Part shown: positions 35,658-44,055 of the stretch, piece by piece
Numbering within the stretch: the first letter of the stretch is position 1
Layout: every line of letters begins with the position of its first letter
Assembly (NCBI GenBank): GCA_050946535.1
Contig: JBMNUZ010000006.1
Coordinates: 37,313 to 101,312 of the forward strand
Direction: 5' to 3'
Origin: RUG708 sp050946535
GTDB taxonomy: Bacteria > Bacillota > Clostridia > Peptostreptococcales > Anaerovoracaceae
DNA length: 64,000 nt
The notes under the pieces: generated by a model
Told to the model about the DNA's origin: nothing
What the model saw: only the letters and a program-made list of their open reading frames with translations
Database searches by the model: none
Program-made: the position numbers and the translations under genes

Positions 35658-35783
35658 TTATTCCTGCAGCGCCATCGCGATATCGGCAAGTATATCGACG
35701 AAATGGAAGCAGCCTTCAGCGCCTCCCAGCACTTTGCCCACGTCTCTCTTTCTGATGTCGTACAGATTCATGCCGATGATCTA
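35658..35783 (-). other. In-frame continuation of the DUF2889-like gene past a TAG codon
   Basis: The frame of the upstream gene stops at TAG (35783-35781) and then stays open for 40 codons to TAA (35660-35658). It encodes IIGMNLYDIRKR, then GGAEGCFHFVDILADIAMAL. This matches the C-terminal pattern I recall for DUF2889 proteins (a Leu-rich Gly segment, then GC-His-Leu/Phe and a helical end). It reads as the real C-terminus of that protein, cut off by an amber codon. Confidence 0.7.
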
Positions 35784-36584
35784 CTGCGGATCCAGATGGT
35801 CGAGCTCTCGGCACCTGTCGAACGGCACTCTGACCGCAGTCATGTCGTAATCCTGGATTACCCCGTCCTGGTCGAATTCGAGCTCGATGTTCATTTCGTG
35901 AGCCGAGTCGTTGAATGTGCCGGCTGCGTAATTCAGGCCGTCTCCATTGTCCAGTACTATGTAATCAATGTATTTATTGTAAAGATCGTACTTCCTGTAA
36001 TGCTGGATGTTTCCAGTATAAATCGGCCATTCCTCGAGCGCCGGCATGCTGCCTTTCACGTAAGGCCTGCAGTAGCCCGGTTTGAGCTTTTCCCAGTACG
36101 CTTCATACTCTCTGAGCGTGCCCATGCCGCGTTCCTCGATCAGGTAAGCTTCCGCCTGATACGCGCCGCGCAGCGTTTCGTTGAAAAGTTCGCGGATATG
36201 GCGCCACGCGGGCGACACGATATCCGAAGGAGCGCTGTCCAGCAGCTTTTCTTTATGCGGATTTACGTTCTCCCATCCTCCCGGCGGACAGTTGTAATCC
36301 GTCACATATGTGTAATCAGGCAGAACTTTCACCGAATTTCTCCTGTCATCTATGTAGGCCGACTCGCCTATAAGCATTTCTGCGGTGCCTTCGCCTCTGC
36401 GTTCCGGATCTTTGTCTCTGTGTACGGCCCACTTCGCATCCGTGATCTCAAAGGTGTCCACTTTAAACGTGATGCTTGCGCTTCCTTCGAAATCTGTGGA
36501 TACCAGATATGCGTCAGACACGCACTCTTCTTCGCTGATACGCCTTACAGTATTTGAATAAACGCCCTGTTTTATAACATTCAT
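35781..36584 (-). CDS. DUF2889-like protein, ended early by an in-frame TAG
   Basis: The visible product has 267 residues from ATG 36584, chosen because GAGGAG is 7 bases upstream; a GTG six codons earlier is part of that site region. It opens with SNTVRRISEEECVSDAYLV and TFEITDAKWAVHRDKDPE. A central tyrosine-rich insert follows, then YDMTAVRVPFDRCRELDHL before the stop. There is no signal peptide or membrane helix. The order of motifs resembles DUF2889, of unknown function, but I am not certain of the family. The natural C-terminus appears to continue beyond the stop (35658-35783). Whether this is a pseudogene, readthrough or assembly error cannot be told here. Confidence 0.6.
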   Translation of the reverse strand: MNVIKQGVYSNTVRRISEEECVSDAYLVSTDFEGSASITFKVDTFEITDAKWAVHRDKDPERRGEGTAEMLIGESAYIDDRRNSVKVLPDYTYVTDYNCPPGGWENVNPHKEKLLDSAPSDIVSPAWRHIRELFNETLRGAYQAEAYLIEERGMGTLREYEAYWEKLKPGYCRPYVKGSMPALEEWPIYTGNIQHYRKYDLYNKYIDYIVLDNGDGLNYAAGTFNDSAHEMNIELEFDQDGVIQDYDMTAVRVPFDRCRELDHLDPQ

Positions 36585-36835
36585 AATAAGCTCCTCTGTC
36601 ACACTGCGGGGAAAATATTGTTGTACTTATTATTTATTATATTGCCTGCGCCGCCTCATGACTACCTGAGTGATGAAAAAAATAAAAATTAACGCAGAAT
36701 TGCAGCGGAACTCACATGATACACATATGTGAGAAACGCGTAAAAGAAACGCATGGCAGGAACGTATATGAAGAACGCGTTACGTTATATGAATGCTCAT
36801 GAAGAACACGCAAGGGAAACGCACGACAGGAAGGT

Positions 36836-37010
36836 ACCAGGGCAGCGCACAAGCTGAACGAATGTCAGGAATGCACCAGGGCAGCGCACAAGCTGAACGA
36901 ATGTCAGGAATGCACCAGGGCAGCGCACAAGCTGAACGAATGGCGAAAACGCACCACAAGCTGAACGAATGACGGGAACGCACCACAAGCGGAACGAATG
37001 ACGGTAACGC
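36836..37010. repeat. 39-bp tandem repeat array with shortened copies
   Basis: Two identical 39-bp units (36836-36874, 36875-36913), a third with changes at its right end (36914-36952), then two 29-bp units lacking 10 bases (36953-36981, 36982-37010). All share ACCA...CAAGCTGAACGAATG. The flanks from 36740 to 37050 contain weaker GAAACGCA-like pieces. No convincing gene spans it; nothing else is visible between 36585 and 37066. Confidence 0.9.
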
Positions 37011-37066
37011 ACAATAGGGATGCACAAGCACAACGCAGTGCCAGCATACAAAGAGAGGCATGAAAA

Positions 37067-37097
37067 AGGCGCGTGAAAAATCTCTTTTCACACGCCT
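37067..37097 (-). terminator. Terminator of the lrp-tadA-glnS operon
   Basis: On the minus strand AGGCGTGTGAAAA pairs with TTTTTCACGCGCCT and is followed by TTTTCATG. It lies 27 bases past the glnS stop. Confidence 0.8.
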
Positions 37098-37123
37098 CTG
37101 ATGTTTTTCAGAAAATATAATAA

Positions 37124-38782
37124 TTATTTTTTCTTGGGCTTCCACGAACTCTTGAGGCTTACCGTCTGGTTAAACACCTTATGTTCTGGTGTGCTCAGTT
37201 TCGTGTCCTCGATGTAATATCCGTGTCTGAAGAACTGCCAGCGGCTTCCCGGCTTCGAGTCGGCGATAGCTGGCTCAGCAAACGCCTCGTGTACGGTCAT
37301 CGTGTTTTCGTTTTCGACTTCCTCACCTGTCTCTTCGTCTGTTCTGAGCAGATAGCCGAAGTCACGCACCGTGACCGGAACTGCGGTCGCAGCATCGACC
37401 CAGTGAATCGTTCCTTTCACCTTGCGGCCGTTGAATCCCGAACCGCTCTTTGTCTCAGGATCGTAAGTACATCTGAGCTCCGTGACGTTTCCGTCCCCGT
37501 CCTTTACGACTTCGTTGCATTTTATGAAATAGGCGCCTTTGAAACGGACTTCGTTGCCCGGGAAGAGTCTGAAATACTTTTTCACAGGCACTTCCATGAA
37601 GTCTTCTCTCTCCACGTAAAGCTCGCGTGAGAAAGGTACCTGTCTGCTGCCCATTTCAGGAACATTGCGGTTGTTCTCTATCTCGCACATTTCGGTCTGA
37701 TTCTCGGGATAATTCGTGATTACCACCTTGAGCGGATCGAGAACGACATTGCGGCTCTCGGTCTTAAGCTGCAGATCGTTTCTGATGCAGCTTTCTAGCT
37801 GCGCCGAATCCACCACGCTGTAGGCCTTCGCCACGCCGATCTCAGAGCAGAAGTTCCGTATAGATTCAGGAGTATAGCCTCTGCGTCTCAGGCCTGATAT
37901 CGTCGGCATGCGTGGATCGTCCCAGCTTTCTACGGCGCCGTCGTCGACGAATTTCTTGAGATAGCGCTTGCTCATAACCGTATTGGTCATGTTGAGTCTC
38001 GCGAATTCAATCTGTTTAGGAGGCTCCTCCCATTCTGTCTCTCTGAGCACCCAGTCGTACAGCGGCCTGTGATCCTCGAATTCCATCGTGCAGATCGAAT
38101 GAGTTACGCCTTCGATAGCGTCTTCGAGAGGATGCGCAAAATCGTACATAGGATATATGCACCACTTGGTGCCCGTCCTGTGATGCGCTTCGTGGGAGAT
38201 TCTGTAGAGGACAGGATCTCTCATATTAATATTAGGAGATGCCATGTCGATCTTAGCTCTAAGGCACATGGCTCCGTCCTCGTATTTTCCTTCCTTCATC
38301 TCTCTGAACAGGCGCAGATTTTCGTCGATGCTCCTGTTTCTGTAAGGGCTTTCCTTACCCGGCTCGGTGAGCGTTCCTCTGTATTCCTTCATCTGCTCCG
38401 GCGTAAGCTCGCAGACGAAAGCCTCGCCTTTTTTTATCAATGTTACGGCGCATTCGTACATCTTGTCGAAATAGTCAGAAGCGAAGCATTCCTCGGCCCA
38501 GTCGAAGCCGAGCCATCTGACGTCTTCTTCGATCGCTTTTACGAATTCGTCGTCTTCCTTCGTCGGATTTGTATCGTCGAACCTGAGATTGGTGGAACCG
38601 TCGAATTCGGATCCGAGGGTAAAATTGAGGCAGATCGACTTCGCGTGGCCGATATGCAGGTAACCGTTAGGCTCCGGCGGAAAGCGTGTTTTTACCGGCC
38701 TGCTGTATGTGCCTTCTTCTAAATCTCTGGCTATAACAGCCTCGATAAAATTTCCTGAACCCGTCTTTTCATTACTTTCCAT
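37124..38782 (-). CDS. glnS: Glutaminyl-tRNA synthetase
   Basis: The protein has 552 residues, a class I synthetase with TRFPPEPNGYLHIGHAKSI (HIGH-type motif near residue 40), RFDDTNPTKEDDEFVKAIEED and the VMSKR-type loop (NTVMSKRYLKKFV), followed by two beta-barrel anticodon-binding domains. It charges tRNA-Gln directly. A direct GlnRS is not universal in Clostridia, many of which use the Gat amidotransferase route. GGAGGAG precedes the ATG. It follows the Ig-like membrane protein by 26 bases. Confidence 0.96.
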   Translation of the reverse strand: MESNEKTGSGNFIEAVIARDLEEGTYSRPVKTRFPPEPNGYLHIGHAKSICLNFTLGSEFDGSTNLRFDDTNPTKEDDEFVKAIEEDVRWLGFDWAEECFASDYFDKMYECAVTLIKKGEAFVCELTPEQMKEYRGTLTEPGKESPYRNRSIDENLRLFREMKEGKYEDGAMCLRAKIDMASPNINMRDPVLYRISHEAHHRTGTKWCIYPMYDFAHPLEDAIEGVTHSICTMEFEDHRPLYDWVLRETEWEEPPKQIEFARLNMTNTVMSKRYLKKFVDDGAVESWDDPRMPTISGLRRRGYTPESIRNFCSEIGVAKAYSVVDSAQLESCIRNDLQLKTESRNVVLDPLKVVITNYPENQTEMCEIENNRNVPEMGSRQVPFSRELYVEREDFMEVPVKKYFRLFPGNEVRFKGAYFIKCNEVVKDGDGNVTELRCTYDPETKSGSGFNGRKVKGTIHWVDAATAVPVTVRDFGYLLRTDEETGEEVENENTMTVHEAFAEPAIADSKPGSRWQFFRHGYYIEDTKLSTPEHKVFNQTVSLKSSWKPKKK

Positions 38783-38808
38783 GCTTCAACTCCTCCGTAC
38801 GGATGCCG

Positions 38809-39588
38809 CTAACGTTTTATCTTTCTGTGCGCTACTCTCCTGGTATGCATTCTGAAGATCTGATACTCCTCGAGTTCCTCGTCGATCTTCTGTTCCATCC
38901 TCTGCTCGCGCTTTGCGTTTTTCTTGTTTCTCCTGTCGATCTTCTTCTGTTCTTTGGCTCTCTCTTTATTGATTATCTTCGTAGCCTCTTCGACCGATAT
39001 GCCCTTCTCTTTCGCGAGTTTATAAGGATTTTTCGGCACTTTCGAATCCGGTTTTCCGGTTTCTATTACCTCTTCCTCTTTTTCCTTGCGCTGTTCTCTG
39101 AAAGTGAAGAAAATCATAGCTGCCATCATCGCAACCATGAGCAGAACATATACGATTCCGCCGCCCGACTTCTTCGTGGTAAATCCGATGGTCTGGTCTT
39201 CTCCGAGAGTGTCTCCGTCGTCATCGACGAGGCTGCCGTCGACCGTCACCTTGTACGACTTGTTGTCTGTCAGCTTCTCTTCGGCGAGCAGGCATATCTT
39301 TTTGCTGTCGCTTGAATCGTAGTAAATTTTAAAATCGATATCCTTGCCCTTCGAGTCTTCGAATGTGAATTTATCCTCGTTGGCTTTCTTCGCTTCCGAC
39401 GAAGAAACGTCGGAATTGAAATTGAGCTTTATCATGACATTCTGCGACTGAACCCTTTTATATCCGTCCGCAGGCGAGGTGCTCTCGAGTTTGAACGAAC
39501 CTGACGATGCAGCCGCGAAAACAGACAAGCTGCCGAACATAAAAAGAAGCAATACTGTAATCGCAATGACTGCAGTCCTTTTCTTCAT
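38809..39588 (-). CDS. Secreted, membrane-anchored Ig-like (Big_5-type) protein with basic tail
   Basis: The protein has 259 residues from ATG 39588, with AGGAGG seven bases upstream. A signal peptide (residues 1-26, ending SVFAAASS) is followed by an Ig-like domain (STSPADGYKRVQSQNVMIKLNF ... SYKVTVDGSLVDDDG ... IGFTTKK), one transmembrane helix (about 150-168) and a ~90-residue highly charged cytoplasmic tail rich in Lys, Arg and Glu, probably helical. The domain order is clear; the function is not recognised. It sits between tadA (1-base gap) and glnS and is cotranscribed with them. Confidence 0.75.
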   Translation of the reverse strand: MKKRTAVIAITVLLLFMFGSLSVFAAASSGSFKLESTSPADGYKRVQSQNVMIKLNFNSDVSSSEAKKANEDKFTFEDSKGKDIDFKIYYDSSDSKKICLLAEEKLTDNKSYKVTVDGSLVDDDGDTLGEDQTIGFTTKKSGGGIVYVLLMVAMMAAMIFFTFREQRKEKEEEVIETGKPDSKVPKNPYKLAKEKGISVEEATKIINKERAKEQKKIDRRNKKNAKREQRMEQKIDEELEEYQIFRMHTRRVAHRKIKR

Positions 39589-39589
39589 A

Positions 39590-40060
39590 TTATTTCCTCC
39601 TAAGTTCCCTGAAAAATCTGCGCAGTAACTGAGCGCACTCATCCTGCATGATACCCGTGTGAACCGCAGGATGGTGGTTCAGTTTCGGTTCCCCCGTGAC
39701 ATCGAGAACCGATCCGCACGCTCCGGATTTCGGATCCGGTGTACCTATATACAGGTTGTCAATTCTCGCGTGTACGATGGCGCCTGCACACATGGCGCAC
39801 GGCTCCAGCGTTACGTACATATCGCATCCGGGAAGTCTCCATCCGCCTGACGCTTTGAGAGCGGCGTGAATTGCCTGCATCTCCGCATGCGCCGTAGGAT
39901 CCTTCTCCGCGATCGTACGGTTTGATCCGCGTCCTATTATCTTTCCTTCTTTTACTATGACCGCACCCACAGGTACTTCACCGCGCGAAGCAGCTTCTTC
40001 AGCAAGCTTCAGGGCTTCTTCCATGTATATTCCGGCCGCGGCTCTTTCATTGTCCGTCAT
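39590..40060 (-). CDS. tadA: tRNA-specific adenosine deaminase
   Basis: The protein has 156 residues with the zinc deaminase motifs HAEMQAIHAA (catalytic Glu) and PCAMCAGAIVHARI, plus VPVGAVIVKEGKIIGRGSN. TadA converts the wobble adenosine of tRNA-Arg(ACG) to inosine. Its length and sequence fit the family exactly. It starts 3 bases after the lrp stop without its own strong ribosome binding site, indicating coupling. Confidence 0.94.
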   Translation of the reverse strand: MTDNERAAAGIYMEEALKLAEEAASRGEVPVGAVIVKEGKIIGRGSNRTIAEKDPTAHAEMQAIHAALKASGGWRLPGCDMYVTLEPCAMCAGAIVHARIDNLYIGTPDPKSGACGSVLDVTGEPKLNHHPAVHTGIMQDECAQLLRRFFRELRRK

Positions 40061-40063
40061 CGG

Positions 40064-40525
40064 TTAACTCTTGACGGTGAGTGAAGGCGAAACGCTGTTC
40101 TTGATCTTTGTGGTCGAAAGAATGACGTTTGTCTGAGTTCTCTTGATGCCGCTGAAACTCCTGATTCTGTTCATTATCTGCTCCAGAGAAGTCGTGTCTT
40201 TCGTCACGACCTTAAGCATGTAGTCGTATTCACCTGTTATATAATGGCACTCTAGTATTTCCGGTTCGCTGTCCACGTATTCCAGAAATGCATCTGTATC
40301 TGTCGTCGATTCGAGGCCTATGCTGACGACTACAGACAAATCCTTTCCCATAAGCTTCGGGTCGAGAATCACCGTGTATTTATTTATCACATTTGAATTC
40401 TCAAGTTTCTTCAGTCTCTCGCTTACAGCCGAAAGTGAAAGATTTACCCTCTTGCTCAGCTCTGAGATTGAGACGCGTGAATTATCCTGAAGCACTTCAA
40501 GAATTTTAACGTCTATCATATCCAT
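40064..40525 (-). CDS. Lrp/AsnC-family transcriptional regulator
   Basis: The protein has 153 residues. The N-terminal winged helix has RVSISELSKRVNLSLSAVS followed by ERLKKLENSNVI; the C-terminal RAM ligand domain has YITGEYDYMLKVVTKDT. Lrp-type regulators respond to amino acids and often control their own gene. GGAGGAAGAG precedes the ATG. It leads an operon with tadA, the Ig-like protein and glnS, an unusual partnership with tRNA genes. Confidence 0.92.
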   Translation of the reverse strand: MDMIDVKILEVLQDNSRVSISELSKRVNLSLSAVSERLKKLENSNVINKYTVILDPKLMGKDLSVVVSIGLESTTDTDAFLEYVDSEPEILECHYITGEYDYMLKVVTKDTTSLEQIMNRIRSFSGIKRTQTNVILSTTKIKNSVSPSLTVKS

Positions 40526-40610
40526 TATATTACTCTTCCTCCGTTTCTGTTATATAGACAGCTGCACAAGCAGCATGAATGTCAAAATTCTTTTTCACAA
40601 TATCTTTCTT

Positions 40611-40638
40611 ATTTTAGCATAAGGCAAAATTATTGCAA
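40611..40638 (-). promoter_or_regulatory. Promoter of the lrp-tadA-glnS operon
   Basis: TTGCAA (40638-40633), 16-bp spacer, TAAAAT (40616-40611) on the minus strand, immediately past the terminator of the preceding operon. Confidence 0.7.
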
Positions 40639-40642
40639 TAAA

Positions 40643-40676
40643 AAACGGAGGATATCAAAATATCCGTCCGTTTTTT
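40643..40676 (-). terminator. Terminator of the redox-sensor operon
   Basis: ACGGACGGATATTTTGATATCCTCCGT forms a hairpin on the minus strand, followed by TTTTTTATTG and preceded by AAAAAA. Confidence 0.8.
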
Positions 40677-40755
40677 TGCATTTTACCTGATAACCTGTGT
40701 TTTTTACAGATTTTGCATTTTTTGTTCTGAGGCATGCGCGCCTCGTGTGCCTCTG

Positions 40756-41946
40756 CTAGTATTCCTCTATTTTTATTCCTTTGCCGAGCTCTTTCAGCTT
40801 TTCTGCTATCGACGTCACGATTCGCATCTTGACATCCAGTCCGAGCCTCGTGTCGCCCTTGTGATAGGCAGGATTGTTGGCCTGTCCGAGCATGAACGTT
40901 ATGTTGGTCGATTCGTCCACCAGCATCTTGACGAGCTGCGTCGCACCGTCCCGCTGGTCGAGGTCGACATAGGTTTCAGGTTTCTGACCCAGCCTGACTT
41001 CCGATAAATATCTGTCCAGAAGCGTTTCGGCCGCAGTCAGCGTAAGCACGCCTTCCGTCACTAGATCGACGCCTGGTATATAGGCAATAGGCGGTACATC
41101 GTCGTTATAGTATCTTGTATCGCTGCTGATCGGCTTGTGCAGTTCCCTCGCCACGAGCTGCGACGTCGAGCCTCCGCAAACGATCTTCTTTCCTGTAGCC
41201 GACATCAGCATATATGCCGCTTTCCTGTCGTCGGCCTTGTCAGCCGGAGGTCCGACCAGAACACGCGTCATCGTCTGAGGCATGATTCTCACGGTCGTAA
41301 TAGTGGTGTCGTCGCCAGGTTCGCCTTCGTAAAGGTCGTCGCAGACTCCGAGCAGCTTTCTCGTCATCTCTCTGGCAGGCATTCCGTGTTTGTAGTTCCG
41401 CTGTACAAACTCCACGACGTTTTCGCGCCGCCAGCCCAAATTGAGCAGCTGTCCGATTCCCGCGTGTATGACGCCGTCTGTAAATGTCACGAGCATGTCC
41501 TCCGGCCGTGCCTCGAAATGGCACTCCCATATGTTTTTGCCGTTGATGACACGCATCTTTTTGTCCATGTTTTCGTCGATCACTCCGTCTCTGATGATTA
41601 TCATCTCCGGACCGTCGAATTCTGCCGTATAGACGTCTCCGCCAGCTCCGACCTGAATGATCGAAAACGTGGAATATGCGATCCCTCGCTCACTGCACAC
41701 CGGAAGAGTGTCTGAAATCGTATTAACGCAGTCTGTTATAGACGCACCGCCGGCCAGCATCGTGGCTATGATCTTGCTCGTAAGGGTCGCAAGGATATTG
41801 GCTTTCACGCCGCTTCCCATGCCGTCGGCGAGCACTACGATCGATTCCGACGGGGTGTAGAGAACGTTCACCATGTCGCCGCAGAGCTCCTCGCCCTTCT
41901 TATTCATGCTCATGCTGTACGTATCTATACTGTAACTATCCCTCAT
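40756..41946 (-). CDS. SpoIIE/PP2C-type protein phosphatase of a redox-sensor operon
   Basis: The protein has 396 residues. Its first ~220 residues are a SpoIIE phosphatase: VLADGMGSGVKANILA with the metal-binding Asp, YSTFSIIQV, VTFTDGVIHAG and GDDTTITTVRI. The C-terminal ~170 residues form a second domain (KKIVCGGSTSQLVARELHKP, GVDLVTEGVLTLTAAETLL) that I do not recognise. There are no membrane helices, unlike SpoIIE of sporulation. It dephosphorylates a serine/threonine-phosphorylated partner, by analogy with RsbU. It begins 17 bases after the H-cluster-like sensor, so it is probably its output. Confidence 0.88.
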   Translation of the reverse strand: MRDSYSIDTYSMSMNKKGEELCGDMVNVLYTPSESIVVLADGMGSGVKANILATLTSKIIATMLAGGASITDCVNTISDTLPVCSERGIAYSTFSIIQVGAGGDVYTAEFDGPEMIIIRDGVIDENMDKKMRVINGKNIWECHFEARPEDMLVTFTDGVIHAGIGQLLNLGWRRENVVEFVQRNYKHGMPAREMTRKLLGVCDDLYEGEPGDDTTITTVRIMPQTMTRVLVGPPADKADDRKAAYMLMSATGKKIVCGGSTSQLVARELHKPISSDTRYYNDDVPPIAYIPGVDLVTEGVLTLTAAETLLDRYLSEVRLGQKPETYVDLDQRDGATQLVKMLVDESTNITFMLGQANNPAYHKGDTRLGLDVKMRIVTSIAEKLKELGKGIKIEEY

Positions 41947-41963
41947 CTGATCTCACCTCCGCG

Positions 41964-43712
41964 CTACTCATCGGATTCGCTCGATATCATGAGGAGATTT
42001 TTCAGTCTGTTGAACGCCAGCTTCGATTCCGCGGTCGTCTCTCCAAGCAGACTCGCGATTTCCTGCGCGATTGTCATCTGCTTTTCGACTACCTCCTGCG
42101 TAACTTCTATAGTTTCGTTCCTCAGTTCGGCAGCCCTCTTTATCCGGTCGGCATGAGCCGTTCTGTCGTAGATGACAGCCATTTCTATATCGTGGCGTTC
42201 CACCTTGAAAAACGTTACGGCTATAATCCTGTTTATTTTCGGGCATTCTATTGTATCGCGGACGTATTTCGTCTCTTTCAGCATCGCGTGGTCGAAGAAA
42301 TCCTGATCGAGGTAGTCGCCTATAGGCTGCCCCTTCAGCTCAGCCTCCGGCTTGCCGAGCAGATCGCAGGCCACCTGGTTTGCCTCTAATATTCTGAGCT
42401 TGTCGTCCATGATCAGGACGCCGTTCGGAGCGTTGTCGAACAGGAGGTTCGACTGAGCTTCCGCCTTGTCGCGTGCGTTTGGAATGCACATGAACGGATC
42501 TGCCATTCCCTGATAGACCGCCTTCGCCTTCTCTACGCACGTTCCGTATCCGCAGCCTCCGCAGTCGAGCATGTCTTTCTTCGACCTGCGTCCGATGAGC
42601 GCCAGCAGGTCTTTAAGTTCCTCCGCGCTCGGCTCTCTTTCCTCGATAGGCATCGGCTTGAATACCTTTCTGATATTGACTTTTGCTTCCTCCGACGGAT
42701 TATGATGATCCTTGCTTACATCGTCTCTGACGCTGATCAGCCATCTCGCCATGCTGCCGAAAGTATTTTTGTTCTGGAGTCTGAATATCGGACCTCCGAG
42801 GCATGCCGTGTTGCAGGCCATGACTGTGATGAAAAAGCTGCTGATATCACTTTCCATCTGCCCCAGCATGTTGTAGACACGCGATTCGCCGTTGATGTCC
42901 CACATGTTGTAGTTGTACTTCAGCTGTCCAGGAAGCGCTCTTACCATTCCTCCCGGCTCATCCGGATATTTCCACCTGTAGTTGCTGCAGAAATACGTAT
43001 CAGGATCTTCTTCGTCCGTCATCTTCAGCCCCTCTTCAGCCATCCAGTTTTCAAGCTCCTCGAATGTCAGATAGGCATCTATAAGTTTTCCGTCCTCCGA
43101 AATATTCGAAAGCTTGTGATATGCGATGCACTGGCCTATGCCGACCACCCTGATATCGTCTCCGTAGGCAGCCCGCATCATCTTCGCGTGCGCCTCGAGA
43201 GGAGTGGCCACGGGCACCATCCACCTCACCAGATCCGGGTAATATTTCTGAATCAGGAAATTCGTCGACGGGCATATCGTGCTTATAGCGTTCTCCATAT
43301 TGTGTTCGTAAAGCAGCTCCGTATATTCCTGAATGACTCGTCCGGTGCCTTCCGACATCTCCTCTACGCCCGTAAATCCCAATTTTTTCAGTACGACCGC
43401 GAGGTTCCTCAGATTGCTGTCAGGGAAAAATACCGACATCGCAGACGAAACAGACGCGTAGACCTTTTCGCCGGATGCAATCATCTCCTTTACCCTGTCC
43501 AGGTCACCGATGAGATCTCTCGCATCCTGAGGACATACCATGTAGCACTTACCGCAGTATATGCACCTGTCTTCGTTTATCTCAGCCTGCTCTCCGATGA
43601 TGGCTATCGCCTTTACCGGACACGCCCTGACGCACTTGTAGCAATTTCTGCAGTTGGCTTTCTTCAGCCGCATTATAGATTCTGTTGATCTGTTTGAAGT
43701 CTTTTCTTCCAT
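41964..43712 (-). CDS. [FeFe]-hydrogenase-like redox sensor with PAS domain
   Basis: The protein has 582 residues from ATG 43712 (AAGGTGA 10 bases upstream). Two [4Fe-4S] ferredoxin motifs come first (Cys 21/24/27/31 and 50/53/56/60). A Fe-hydrogenase large-subunit domain follows with STICPS (Cys147), GIGQCIAYH (Cys195) and VMACNTACLGG (Cys300, Cys304). Then come a further Fe-S motif DCGGCGYGTC...C (384/387/392/409), a PAS domain (~420-530) and a coiled C-terminus. The order matches group C sensory hydrogenase-like proteins. The second cysteine of the usual TSCCP loop, used for proton transfer, is isoleucine. It is followed by a SpoIIE phosphatase and preceded by a thioredoxin-like ferredoxin. 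Confidence 0.88.
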   Translation of the reverse strand: MEEKTSNRSTESIMRLKKANCRNCYKCVRACPVKAIAIIGEQAEINEDRCIYCGKCYMVCPQDARDLIGDLDRVKEMIASGEKVYASVSSAMSVFFPDSNLRNLAVVLKKLGFTGVEEMSEGTGRVIQEYTELLYEHNMENAISTICPSTNFLIQKYYPDLVRWMVPVATPLEAHAKMMRAAYGDDIRVVGIGQCIAYHKLSNISEDGKLIDAYLTFEELENWMAEEGLKMTDEEDPDTYFCSNYRWKYPDEPGGMVRALPGQLKYNYNMWDINGESRVYNMLGQMESDISSFFITVMACNTACLGGPIFRLQNKNTFGSMARWLISVRDDVSKDHHNPSEEAKVNIRKVFKPMPIEEREPSAEELKDLLALIGRRSKKDMLDCGGCGYGTCVEKAKAVYQGMADPFMCIPNARDKAEAQSNLLFDNAPNGVLIMDDKLRILEANQVACDLLGKPEAELKGQPIGDYLDQDFFDHAMLKETKYVRDTIECPKINRIIAVTFFKVERHDIEMAVIYDRTAHADRIKRAAELRNETIEVTQEVVEKQMTIAQEIASLLGETTAESKLAFNRLKNLLMISSESDE

Positions 43713-43747
43713 ACCGGGCAATCACCTTCGTCGTTCTTTATTATTCC

Positions 43748-44002
43748 TTATTTTCCCTTGCTGTCGAGAATCTCTCTCTTGAAGACCTCGTCTACCTTGT
43801 CTTCGGTCATGTCATAGATTGGACGGCCGTCGATCTCCGTTGATATGGCTTTTCCCTCGCATCTGTCCATGCAGAATGACGCTTTAAGCTCCACTTCGTT
43901 CTCGAGCCCGTATTCCTTTATCAAGTCGGCCAGCCTGTTGAGCGCATGGTGTGAACCCTTCAGATGACATGATGTTCCTACACATACTGTAATCGTTTTA
44001 AT
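43748..44002 (-). CDS. Thioredoxin-like [2Fe-2S] ferredoxin (NuoE-type), probable AUU start
   Basis: The mature-looking product begins KTITVCVGTSCHLKGS and has the four cysteines CVGTSC and SFCMDRC of the NuoE/HydA-gamma-type [2Fe-2S] fold (84 residues). No ATG or GTG lies at the homologous start. AUU at 44002 has GGAGG nine bases upstream. The alternative in-frame TTG at 44041 has no ribosome binding site and lies only about 8 bases past the expected transcription start. Family members carry electrons to or from hydrogenases and NADH dehydrogenases. First gene of the redox-sensor operon. Confidence 0.8.
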   Translation of the reverse strand: MKTITVCVGTSCHLKGSHHALNRLADLIKEYGLENEVELKASFCMDRCEGKAISTEIDGRPIYDMTEDKVDEVFKREILDSKGK

Positions 44003-44055
44003 GGTAATGCGCCTCCGTTCTGCCAAGTTCCTCTGCTGCAATGGTTACTGACTTA

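Noticed and set aside
36836..37010. CRISPR array
   Set aside because: The copies are directly adjacent tandem units without unique spacers, and no cas genes are present.
36797..37051. Repetitive protein encoded by the 39-bp repeats on the minus strand
   Set aside because: The frame is open only because the unit is 13 codons; no ribosome binding site, and the later 29-bp units break the phase.
10475..38808. T-box leaders for lysS, metG or glnS
   Set aside because: The gaps upstream of these genes are 20-70 bases, too short, and no T-box sequence (TGGNACCGCG) is seen.
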